Part shown: positions 13,586-20,345 of the stretch, in pieces
Layout of the letters: each line of letters starts with the position of its first letter
Numbering within the stretch: the first letter of the stretch is position 1
Virus record (IMG/VR): IMGVR_UViG_3300030430_004489
Span: 1 to 30,146 of that record
Reading direction: 5' to 3' (one strand)
DNA from: a virus
Length of the DNA: 30,146 nt
The notes under the pieces: model-generated
What the model saw: only the letters and a program-made list of their open reading frames with translations
The model's database searches: none
What the model was told of the DNA's origin: nothing
Position numbers and translations under genes: made by a program

Positions 13586-14194
13586 ATGTATGTAGTATTA
13601 GACACAGAAACAACAGGCCTTTACAGCAACAGGCACGAAATGATTGCGTTTTGTGGTATCAAACTTAGTGACAAGCTCGAAGAGATCGATCGATTGCACA
13701 TCAAAATCAAACCGCAAAACATCGCGCAAGCGGATCCGCAGGCCTTGCGCGTCAATGGTTACACTGATTACAAATGGCGTGATTCAATCGATCCAACTGA
13801 GGCCGGAAATATGATCGCTGATTTTATGCGTGATTGTATACCCGTCGCGCACAATTGGCCCTTTGACCGTGGTTTTATTTTGGCGCATCTGAACAAATAC
13901 ACAAACGGACGCAAGATCCTAAGGCGCGGCATTGATACCGTATCACTAGCGAGCGCAGTGTTGATCCCTATGGGTTACAAGAGCGTATCAATGCAAACAA
14001 TCGCGGATATTTTTGGATGGCCAACACAAACACATGAGGCCCTTGACGATACACTTTATTGTGTGCAGTTATTCCGGCTCCTTTACCCGTATAACGTCCG
14101 CAACATGATCAAGGTGCATGCTATGATATACCGTGCTAAGATACGCATGTATACAAATCCAATGCGGGGCAAAAACAATGGGCCTAAATCTTGA
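13586..14194 (+). CDS. DEDDh 3'-5' exonuclease (DnaQ-like), 202 aa
   Basis: All catalytic motifs are visible: Exo I LDTETTG (Asp6, Glu8), Exo II HNWPFDRGF (Asp94) and Exo III HEALDD (His150, Asp155). The fold is that of the proofreading-exonuclease/RNase T family acting on DNA or RNA 3' ends with two metal ions. No DNA polymerase gene accompanies it. AAAGGACA lies upstream of the ATG. It heads a plus-strand operon whose other members are tail-fibre genes, and overlaps the next gene by 17 bases. Roles could include repair, degrading host nucleic acid or trimming recombination ends. Confidence 0.9.
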   Translation: MYVVLDTETTGLYSNRHEMIAFCGIKLSDKLEEIDRLHIKIKPQNIAQADPQALRVNGYTDYKWRDSIDPTEAGNMIADFMRDCIPVAHNWPFDRGFILAHLNKYTNGRKILRRGIDTVSLASAVLIPMGYKSVSMQTIADIFGWPTQTHEALDDTLYCVQLFRLLYPYNVRNMIKVHAMIYRAKIRMYTNPMRGKNNGPKS

Positions 14195-14573
14195 TCAAAT
14201 GCGTTGCGCATGTGTCACCACAGGCATAACAACAAATTACAATACAGCAAAAAGCATACCGCTTGAATACACAAAGTATGGATCATCACAAATCAATGTT
14301 GTTGCATCAATGTTAGAAGTACAACTAACCAACATATCAAGTGCAACAAAAATATTTGCATCGATCTCACGTGATGCGCAAGGCGATGAATTTGTGATGA
14401 CTGAAACAAAATCAGATATACAAACAGGACTAACAACTAACACAAAAGGGACGGTTTTGTATCGGCTTGATATAATACTAAGAGACATACAAGATAAGGT
14501 GTTATACTTACATGTACGAACCAACACCGGCACAACTGATGTAAGTGTTGCGGCATTGACTTATCAATACTAG
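14178..14573 (+). CDS. Probable tail-fibre-associated beta protein, 131 aa
   Basis: Starts MGLNLDQMRCACVTTG within the end of the exonuclease gene. Rich in Thr, Ser, Ile and Val with strand-like alternation and almost no charged helices after residue 30, as in virion surface proteins. It ends in VSVAALTYQY. It is followed after eight bases by a small fibre-domain gene and then the long fibre, so it is probably part of the same adhesion device. No family recognised. Confidence 0.6.
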   Translation: MGLNLDQMRCACVTTGITTNYNTAKSIPLEYTKYGSSQINVVASMLEVQLTNISSATKIFASISRDAQGDEFVMTETKSDIQTGLTTNTKGTVLYRLDIILRDIQDKVLYLHVRTNTGTTDVSVAALTYQY

Positions 14574-14581
14574 GGTAAATC

Positions 14582-14869
14582 ATGGCAATTGCAAACGTGT
14601 ACAATGATGAGGGCGGCACGGGTACCGAAATAGGCGCGGTAACAGGGCAAAACATTCAGATCGATGATTTTTCAAGCCTTTGTAATGGTTCAAACACACA
14701 ATTTACAACAACAAAAGACGTAACGGCGGGATCTCTTTCGGTGTATCTCAACGGGCTGAAACAAAGAACAACACAGATCAGTATAATCGATGATCGCAAT
14801 TTCGAGTTTTCAACCCCACCGCTGACGGGCGATGTCCTTGAGGCGGTATACAACACCACAACGGAGTAA
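14582..14869 (+). CDS. Small tail-fibre-tip-like protein, 95 aa
   Basis: The last 55 residues (QFTTTKDVTAGSLSVYLNGL, then FEFSTPPLTGDVLEAVY) have the same plan as the last part of the long fibre at 14878: a V-x-NG-L strand pair, then an F-PP/EN-x-GD-x-V-x-Y ending. This looks like a shared receptor-binding or capping beta domain. The N-terminus (ANVYNDEGGTGTEIG) is short and Gly-rich. Encoded between two other fibre-type genes. Likely virion-exposed. Confidence 0.65.
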   Translation: MAIANVYNDEGGTGTEIGAVTGQNIQIDDFSSLCNGSNTQFTTTKDVTAGSLSVYLNGLKQRTTQISIIDDRNFEFSTPPLTGDVLEAVYNTTTE

Positions 14870-14877
14870 CACCCACC

Positions 14878-16401
14878 ATGACTATATCAATCAGAGGCTC
14901 ACAGATAAAGAGCCAAACCATAACCTCGTCAAACCTTGCAACCGGAATCATTGACGACGCGAATCTTTTAGGATCCGGTGTCATCGCATCCGCAGCCCTT
15001 GCGGCTGATTCGGTCGTATCGGCCAAAATCGCAGACGGCGCAATTGATAGCACTGCATACCTTGCAAATAGTGTCGTTACAGCGGCAAAGATAGACCTAA
15101 CAGGCACTTTTAACTTTTCATCCGGTACCGTAAGCGTAGCCACGCCAACAGCCGACGCACACGCAGCAACAAAGGCGTATGTTGACAGCACAGCGCAGGG
15201 CGTACACTGGAAAGAATCAGCAATCGCAGCATCGACCGCAAATGTTGACCTTTCAAGCGCACCATCAGCGATCGACGGTGTAACACTCTCAGCAAATGAC
15301 CGCGTATTGATCAAGGATCAAACCGATGCAAGCGAAAACGGAATCTATGTTTTTGCAAGCGCAGGCGCAGCATTGACACGCTCAGACGATGCCAACACAG
15401 CGGGTAAGCTCGAGGGCGCGGCGGTATTTGTACGACAGGGATCGACACATGCGGACGCCGGTTTTATAGTCGTAACAGATAACATCAATCTCGGAACCAC
15501 TGATATCTCAATCACACAATTCACTGGTTTGGCTTCCATTACTGCGGGTGACGGGCTACAAAAATCAGGATCAACACTTTCAGTTGATCTTTCATCAAAC
15601 GCCGGTCTTGAATTTTCAAGCGGTGAATTGCAAGTCAAAGCGGGTAACGGTGTTGAACTGCAAAGCGGATCTTTGCAAGTAAAACTCAACGGATCAACTC
15701 TTGCCCTAAGTGGTAGCGGCTTGAGCGTTGGTACAATCACATCAAGCCAAATGGGCGCAAACTCCGTTACAGGCGCAGCTATCGCGGACGGTGCGATCGG
15801 TGATTCCGGCCTTTTTGGATCGGGTGTTGTCGATAGTGCAGCCGTTGCAACAGGTGCAATTACTTCGGCCAAACTTGGATCGTCTTCGGTTTCAACCGCG
15901 AAAATTCAAAATGCAGCCGTGGATGAAAACAAGCTCGCATCAAGTGTTGCGGGTAATGGTTTATCAGGTGGCGCAGGATCCGCGCTTGCGGTATCCGTCG
16001 ATGATTCCACAATCGAAATTAACAGCGATTCCTTGCGACTAAAAGACGGCGGGATCACTAATGCTAAGATGGGTAGCAATTCCGTTGATTCGGCACAACT
16101 CGCAAGCGATTGCGTGACCGCCGCAAAAATCGGAGCGGCATTCTATCAAGAAGTATTTCAAGTTTCAGGAAGCTCAACATCAAGTTTTGATCTTGCGCGC
16201 TCACTTGATACCGGCTTCTTTTCATCGGCTATGGTATTCAAAAATGGTTTGAATGTTCTCAACATGACAGCATTGAGCGACACCGCAAGCAACAATAATG
16301 AATATGCTATTGCCAACAATGGAGCCGGATCGGTGGGTCGTATTACTTTCGGCGGCAACCTTGAAAACGGTGATGCTGTACTTGTAATGTACTTTACATA
16401 G
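14878..16401 (+). CDS. Tail fibre / receptor-binding protein, 507 aa
   Basis: Built of short degenerate repeats typical of trimeric phage fibres: SVVSAKIADGAI, SVVTAAKIDLTG, SVTGAAIADGAI, AVATGAITSAKLGSS, SVSTAKIQNAAV, SVDSAQLASD. Near residues 92-105 is ADAHAATKAYVDS, a phrase very common in tail fibres. Residues about 170-300 hold SLQVKLNGSTLALSGSGL-type beta repeats. The last 80 residues (MVFKNGLNVLNMTALSD, then NGDAVLVMYFT) form a distinct tip domain resembling the preceding 95-residue protein. GGAGTAA lies upstream. Probably decides host attachment. Confidence 0.88.
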   Translation: MTISIRGSQIKSQTITSSNLATGIIDDANLLGSGVIASAALAADSVVSAKIADGAIDSTAYLANSVVTAAKIDLTGTFNFSSGTVSVATPTADAHAATKAYVDSTAQGVHWKESAIAASTANVDLSSAPSAIDGVTLSANDRVLIKDQTDASENGIYVFASAGAALTRSDDANTAGKLEGAAVFVRQGSTHADAGFIVVTDNINLGTTDISITQFTGLASITAGDGLQKSGSTLSVDLSSNAGLEFSSGELQVKAGNGVELQSGSLQVKLNGSTLALSGSGLSVGTITSSQMGANSVTGAAIADGAIGDSGLFGSGVVDSAAVATGAITSAKLGSSSVSTAKIQNAAVDENKLASSVAGNGLSGGAGSALAVSVDDSTIEINSDSLRLKDGGITNAKMGSNSVDSAQLASDCVTAAKIGAAFYQEVFQVSGSSTSSFDLARSLDTGFFSSAMVFKNGLNVLNMTALSDTASNNNEYAIANNGAGSVGRITFGGNLENGDAVLVMYFT

Positions 16402-16437
16402 AAATATCTACAAACAAAACGGCTCCTTGAGTTTTGT

Positions 16438-16461
16438 GCCCGCATCTTTGCGGGCTTTTTT
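16438..16461 (+). terminator. Rho-independent terminator after the tail fibre
   Basis: GCCCGCA pairs with TGCGGGC around a four-base loop, followed by TTTTTT, 36 bases after the fibre stop. It ends the exonuclease-fibre operon. Confidence 0.9.
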
Positions 16462-16468
16462 GTGCAAT

Positions 16469-16491
16469 AAAAAAGGCCGCTGTTTGCGGCC
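16469..16491 (-). terminator. Rho-independent terminator, minus strand
   Basis: On the minus strand, GGCCGC pairs with GCGGCC around AAACA, followed by TTTTTT. It ends transcription of the gene at 16510, back to back with the plus-strand terminator at 16438. Confidence 0.9.
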
Positions 16492-16509
16492 ACATATCAC
16501 GGTGTGTTG

Positions 16510-16863
16510 CTACTTGAGTAAAGCAATAAATAATTGCTTCTTTGCTTCTATTCTTTTGTTTGGTAAAGGCTCGTCAAGTTCAAACTCTTCAATTCTCTCA
16601 AAATCTTTCATTTTTACAACTTCGATGTATTTGTCAGGATCATCACTGTACTTATACTCTTGTGCGATGTATATTAGATCCTGAGTCAGCTTTGAATCTT
16701 GAGTCAATTTGTAGAAGTCTACATTTCCATCTATAACGATTCGTAGTTCATAAAATGTTTTGTTTGTCCGCTTCTTTTTTTTCGCAGGTTTTGCAACTTC
16801 TGAAAATGATTTCACTGTAAAAGTTTCAAAACAAATGTAATGTGTTGGTTTGATTGTTGTCAT
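16510..16863 (-). CDS. Hypothetical protein, 117 aa (moron)
   Basis: Starts MTTIKPTHYICFETF with AAAGGACA upstream; a longer reading would run through the promoter. Highly charged: a basic patch (KPAKKKKRTNK) is followed by strands (YELRIVIDGNVDFYKL) and an acidic C-terminal half (DLIYIAQEYKYSDDPDKYIE). It has its own operator-bearing promoter and its own strong terminator between the fibre operon and the lysis genes, so it is a free-standing moron. Its promoter-leader is nearly identical to that of the gene at 4996 although the proteins do not look related. Function unknown. Confidence 0.75.
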   Translation of the reverse strand: MTTIKPTHYICFETFTVKSFSEVAKPAKKKKRTNKTFYELRIVIDGNVDFYKLTQDSKLTQDLIYIAQEYKYSDDPDKYIEVVKMKDFERIEEFELDEPLPNKRIEAKKQLFIALLK

Positions 16864-16941
16864 TTTGTATGTCCTTTGTTTTGTTGTTGTTGTAGTATTT
16901 CCTACACAATCAATATACTGTATTGAAAAGAGAAGTGTCAA
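16864..16941 (-). promoter_or_regulatory. Promoter-leader repeat copy B, with operator
   Basis: Bases 16864-16930 repeat 5401-5468. Minus-strand promoter: TTGACA (16941-16936), 18-base spacer, TATATT (16917-16912), inside CAATATACTGTATTG (16911-16925), an operator with one mismatch in the second arm. The leader has CTACAACAACAAC before the AAAGGACA site. Confidence 0.7.
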
Positions 16942-16966
16942 ACAATCTTTTGATTTTTTTTATTTT

Positions 16967-17335
16967 TTACTGATTTGCCAGTTCTTTTTTCACTTGCTCT
17001 TTTAACCGGATTTCGTGAATTTGCTCTTTTAATGGCTCTAAAATAGCAAAAAGTTTTCGTTGACCACGTTCGAGGCTGTCGATCCTACCTGAAAAAGATT
17101 CAACCAATTTCGTACGATCCGCATTAAGATCACTGATTACTTTTTCAAATCTTGCACGTATTTCAGTTTCCTCCTTTCGAGCTTCTTGACGAATTTCGCG
17201 CGCCTCAGTCCGGCTTTGTTCGCGTGTCTCCTTGAGATCTCTTTGTGTTTGTACATAGCTGTAGATCATCCAACCAAGAAACGGGCTATTGGTTGCAAGG
17301 TTGACCCATAGATCATGATAGGTATTTGGATCCAT
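16967..17335 (-). CDS. Putative holin-like protein (BhlA/UviB type), 122 aa
   Basis: Starts MDPNTYHDLWVNLA with GAGGATT upstream, one base after the previous stop. A weakly hydrophobic helix (about 10-29, ATNSPFLGWMIYSYVQTQ) is followed by a long charged coiled coil (about 30-122; REQSRTEAREIRQEARKEE). An N-terminal membrane helix plus charged helix is the plan of BhlA/UviB-type holin-like proteins, though the family is usually shorter (70-90 residues). Next to the cell-wall enzyme gene and last in the late operon, which supports a lysis role. The membrane helix is short and polar, so the call is tentative. Confidence 0.45.
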   Translation of the reverse strand: MDPNTYHDLWVNLATNSPFLGWMIYSYVQTQRDLKETREQSRTEAREIRQEARKEETEIRARFEKVISDLNADRTKLVESFSGRIDSLERGQRKLFAILEPLKEQIHEIRLKEQVKKELANQ

Positions 17336-17336
17336 T

Positions 17337-17930
17337 TTAATCCTCAATAAGCGTATAAGTGAACTTACTGCCCAACCCTGCTGCTATCTGCATGTTACAA
17401 AGCATCATCAGGCGGGCAAAATCTGCAGGGTGTTGGATCACTGTACAACCCGCCGAAAATCGCCCAACTTGACGCGCGATTTTATCTTTCAAAGCCCTGT
17501 GACAGTTGATCCCAAAATACCCCGTTTCTGTTGTCCTTTGATCTTGTATCAAGTCTTTGTTTGCATCGCGCCAAACAGTTACAGGCGCGTTGTCTTTTTG
17601 ACATAGGGCCTCATATTTGCCCCTGTGCAGGTCAATAGACCAAACGCCTCTATATTGACCCGCTTTAAGGATTGCACAACCCTCCTCTTTGTATGGGTTT
17701 TCCATCCAATATGCGCCCGCGTCAACGGTGCAATTATATCGCTCTTCGACCCACAAACCGCCCTCTTTGTAGTACACACATAAATGATCATCAAATGCAT
17801 CAGCTCGACGATTACGCGATCTTATACCGACAATGTTAAGATCAAAATCTTTGTCCTCAAATGTCTTGTATCCCATTGATCGCATTTGATTGATTCGCGG
17901 CGGTGTGTTGACATGTGGTATATATCGCAT
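17337..17930 (-). CDS. Putative cell-wall enzyme (L,D-transpeptidase/YkuD-like), 197 aa
   Basis: Starts MRYIPHVNTPPRINQM with GAGGTATC upstream. The core has NIVGIRSRNRRADAFDD, TVDAGAYWMENP, KAGQYRGVWSIDLHRGKY, VTVWRDANKD, then GYFGINCHRA and GRFSAGCTVI. The GIN-H ... SAGC pattern is like the His and Ser-x-Gly-Cys catalytic motif of YkuD-type L,D-transpeptidases. I have seen this protein type in phages annotated as endolysin-like, but I cannot prove the activity. Gene order (tail tip, this gene, membrane protein) suits a lysis enzyme. No signal peptide is seen, so export would need the neighbouring membrane protein. Confidence 0.55.
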   Translation of the reverse strand: MRYIPHVNTPPRINQMRSMGYKTFEDKDFDLNIVGIRSRNRRADAFDDHLCVYYKEGGLWVEERYNCTVDAGAYWMENPYKEEGCAILKAGQYRGVWSIDLHRGKYEALCQKDNAPVTVWRDANKDLIQDQRTTETGYFGINCHRALKDKIARQVGRFSAGCTVIQHPADFARLMMLCNMQIAAGLGSKFTYTLIED

Positions 17931-17937
17931 TGATACC

Positions 17938-19467
17938 TCAAAAGAGCGGGGGCACACCGATCACAAGATCACATGTGCGGTTGTTTATATTATACCCTAT
18001 TTCCAAAACCATCGCGGGCCGTCTTGTGTATGTTCGATCGGGTTGCGTAAATGTATCAATAATAAATCTACTTGATACCTCCACTTTATCACCTGCACAT
18101 AATCCGGCAAATTTCAAAGATACGCGCATTGATACCCGTGCCCAATTGTAAAAATCCCATATTGCCATACGATCGCGATCCGCTTGCCCCATTGATTCCT
18201 CATCAAATGATGGATTGTAGTAAAATCCAAAATCACGATTGATCGATCCGTTTGTTGGAAGTGATTTTGCAAATGAATTTGTACGCACAACTGATGTACC
18301 GCTTGTGTTGTATATCATTGATGATTGCATAAAGACGGCTTTGAGATTCGCGTCAAAAAAATCAACATCGTCAAGCTCGATAATGTCGGCATCGGTAATA
18401 TGTGCAGCGGTTGCGGGTTGTCGACCAAATCGACCCGTTGGATCAAAACATCCACGCCACGAAAAAGAATTTTGACGCATGACGGGCCATTGACCAACAG
18501 TGGAAAAAATATCCGCGATCCCTCTCAAACCATTTGTTAGCGGTGCAATTGCTGAAAAATCAAGAGCATACGGCCCGCCGCTTGCATTTGTGATGTATGT
18601 ATTTGTTGATTGTGCATCAGCCGCATCAAAAAAACTGTGAGGTAATGGCACGCCCGTGCCGTAACTATTCGGTAAAACATCATTTGGGCCATTGGTACCC
18701 GCGCCCGTTGACGTAACGATTTGCGCAAAAATTGCATGAGGAGCCGAAGCGATGCGCACAGCATTGAAAATCTTATCTCCATTTTGCAAAGTAGTACTTG
18801 ATCCTAGTGTCGGATGTACGCCCGTTGTACTACTCAAAGCAAAACGCTGTGTGCTTGGATCGTATGAATTCCAACCCAAATAGAAAGGATCGCCTGATGA
18901 TGGTATGCAATACAATAGACCTCTATGTATTGAGGATTTTGTAAACGCCGATCCATCAGCAACCTCAAGATAGTTGTGATTGTTCCACGCGTGCGCCGCT
19001 GTGGTTTGAATCGCTGTATCAAAAAATAGCTGTGAGTATTGGCGACCGCTCACAACACGCGTATCAATACGGCTTTGAAACGCTGATAATAAATCTTTGA
19101 AAGTTGCCCTATATACACCGCGCTGACCGCGTATTTGATCGAGTTGACCAATTGATATTAGCTGTTTTCCGGTTAGCCCTTTCAATCGAACCGATAAAAA
19201 TGCGATACAACCACGCATCAGGCTTTGCGTATACTGCAATATATCGCCGACTAATTCAACCTCAAAGCCGCCAAATGATACAGACCACCGATGCGGGATC
19301 ACCTGTGTACCCTGCACACTTGCACGTGTTACTCGAAGTGATCCGCGATGCGTGAAAAAAGTAGCAGGTGATCCAACGCCGCGCGTACTGCGCACAATCT
19401 CAAGCTCATAGATCGGCGTGATCGATGATGCTGACAAAGCATTTACAAAATCACTTGACCATGACAT
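17938..19467 (-). CDS. Tail tip / hub-like protein, 509 aa
   Basis: Starts MSWSSDFVNALSASS. Residues about 15-110 (IYELEIVRSTRGVG, RWSVSFGGFEVELVGD, GCIAFLSVRLKGL) alternate strands, as in baseplate/hub domains of siphophages. The middle is Ser/Thr/Gly-rich with many aromatic residues, and the end (YTRRPAMVLEIGYNINNRTCDLVIG) is again beta. It is located after the tape measure and distal-tail-like genes, where the tail-tip hub is expected. The specific family is not certain. Confidence 0.6.
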   Translation of the reverse strand: MSWSSDFVNALSASSITPIYELEIVRSTRGVGSPATFFTHRGSLRVTRASVQGTQVIPHRWSVSFGGFEVELVGDILQYTQSLMRGCIAFLSVRLKGLTGKQLISIGQLDQIRGQRGVYRATFKDLLSAFQSRIDTRVVSGRQYSQLFFDTAIQTTAAHAWNNHNYLEVADGSAFTKSSIHRGLLYCIPSSGDPFYLGWNSYDPSTQRFALSSTTGVHPTLGSSTTLQNGDKIFNAVRIASAPHAIFAQIVTSTGAGTNGPNDVLPNSYGTGVPLPHSFFDAADAQSTNTYITNASGGPYALDFSAIAPLTNGLRGIADIFSTVGQWPVMRQNSFSWRGCFDPTGRFGRQPATAAHITDADIIELDDVDFFDANLKAVFMQSSMIYNTSGTSVVRTNSFAKSLPTNGSINRDFGFYYNPSFDEESMGQADRDRMAIWDFYNWARVSMRVSLKFAGLCAGDKVEVSSRFIIDTFTQPDRTYTRRPAMVLEIGYNINNRTCDLVIGVPPLF

Positions 19468-19468
19468 A

Positions 19469-20344
19469 TCAAAGGCCTTTGTTTGAAAGTGAATAACTAA
19501 AGGATCCCGATCCTCTTGATGTTAAATTTTCAAGATCTGAGATAGACATACCACCTGAAACATTTTGTGCGCTATCAATTGACGATCGCCCATCATTATT
19601 CGGTAAAGGCCCGCTAACCGGTGACGGCCCGATCAATGGTACGCTGAAACCCTCGCCGTTATGTTTTGCAAAGTATGTTTGATAGTCAACAACTAAGCGT
19701 ATACTCAGCGAAAAAAGCCGCCCGTTTTCGTTCGTTATGATTGGCGTACCAATGTCACTTTGTGGTCTTTTGAGGCCATACCAAAAGCGATAAAAACGCA
19801 TGAATACAACGCGATCAGTGTAATCAAAGTTTAATCTTTTTGTAAAGGTTACAGATCCACCGCTTGACGCGGTTACGCTGATTGAATCAATCTTTTGAAC
19901 CTCTCGAATATATGGCGGGCTATCCGTTTCAACCACGACATAATCACCCGCTACCGGCACGGTGCCCGATCCGGTAAAATCGATAAAAGGATTGTCTTTT
20001 ACTTGAAAGGTAAACCCGCCCGCCTGCGGTGGTGTCGATAAAGATGCGGCCCATGGCTTTTCATGATCTGTAACAAAAGAACATGCAAAGCCCCGATCTA
20101 AGTGGTTTTGAAGTGCGTCAAACTGGATTGCAAGATCTTCGCCCAACTGCATGCGATCACGCTGTATTGTGATGCTCTCGCCACCCCTGCCAACAGATCG
20201 AAATATGCCGCCGCCTTGTGTGATACCGTCAACCGCATCATGAGAGATTTCACTTTGTAATTCAGCAATTGGCTCTTGCATATCAATCTCAACCAAATGC
20301 CGTCCATCGGGTTGCGGATAATAAAAAAACTTTGCGTTGCCCAT
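19469..20344 (-). CDS. Probable distal tail protein, 291 aa
   Basis: Starts MGNAKFFYYPQPDGRH one base after the tape measure stop, with GGAGGT just before that stop. Contents: VEIDMQEPIAELQSEI, then a central region (GFTFQVKDNPFIDFTGSGTV, AGDYVVVETDSPPY) and a KRLNFDYTDRVVFMRFYRFWYG stretch in which strands and Tyr/Phe dominate. The C-terminus is Ser/Gly-rich. Position directly after the tape measure and before the hub points to a distal tail (Dit-like) role. Its stop overlaps the next start region (TGATATG). Confidence 0.6.
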   Translation of the reverse strand: MGNAKFFYYPQPDGRHLVEIDMQEPIAELQSEISHDAVDGITQGGGIFRSVGRGGESITIQRDRMQLGEDLAIQFDALQNHLDRGFACSFVTDHEKPWAASLSTPPQAGGFTFQVKDNPFIDFTGSGTVPVAGDYVVVETDSPPYIREVQKIDSISVTASSGGSVTFTKRLNFDYTDRVVFMRFYRFWYGLKRPQSDIGTPIITNENGRLFSLSIRLVVDYQTYFAKHNGEGFSVPLIGPSPVSGPLPNNDGRSSIDSAQNVSGGMSISDLENLTSRGSGSFSYSLSNKGL

Positions 20345-20345
20345 C

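Noticed and set aside
14778-15872. Two minus-strand frames (178 and 175 codons) opposite the tail fibre
   Set aside because: Antisense shadows produced by the Ala/Ser/Thr-rich repeats of the fibre; no ribosome sites and no plausible domains.
14878-16140. Possible CRISPR-like or tandem DNA repeat array in the fibre region
   Set aside because: The recurring phrases are degenerate protein repeats of a trimeric fibre in one frame, without constant repeats or spacers of fixed length.
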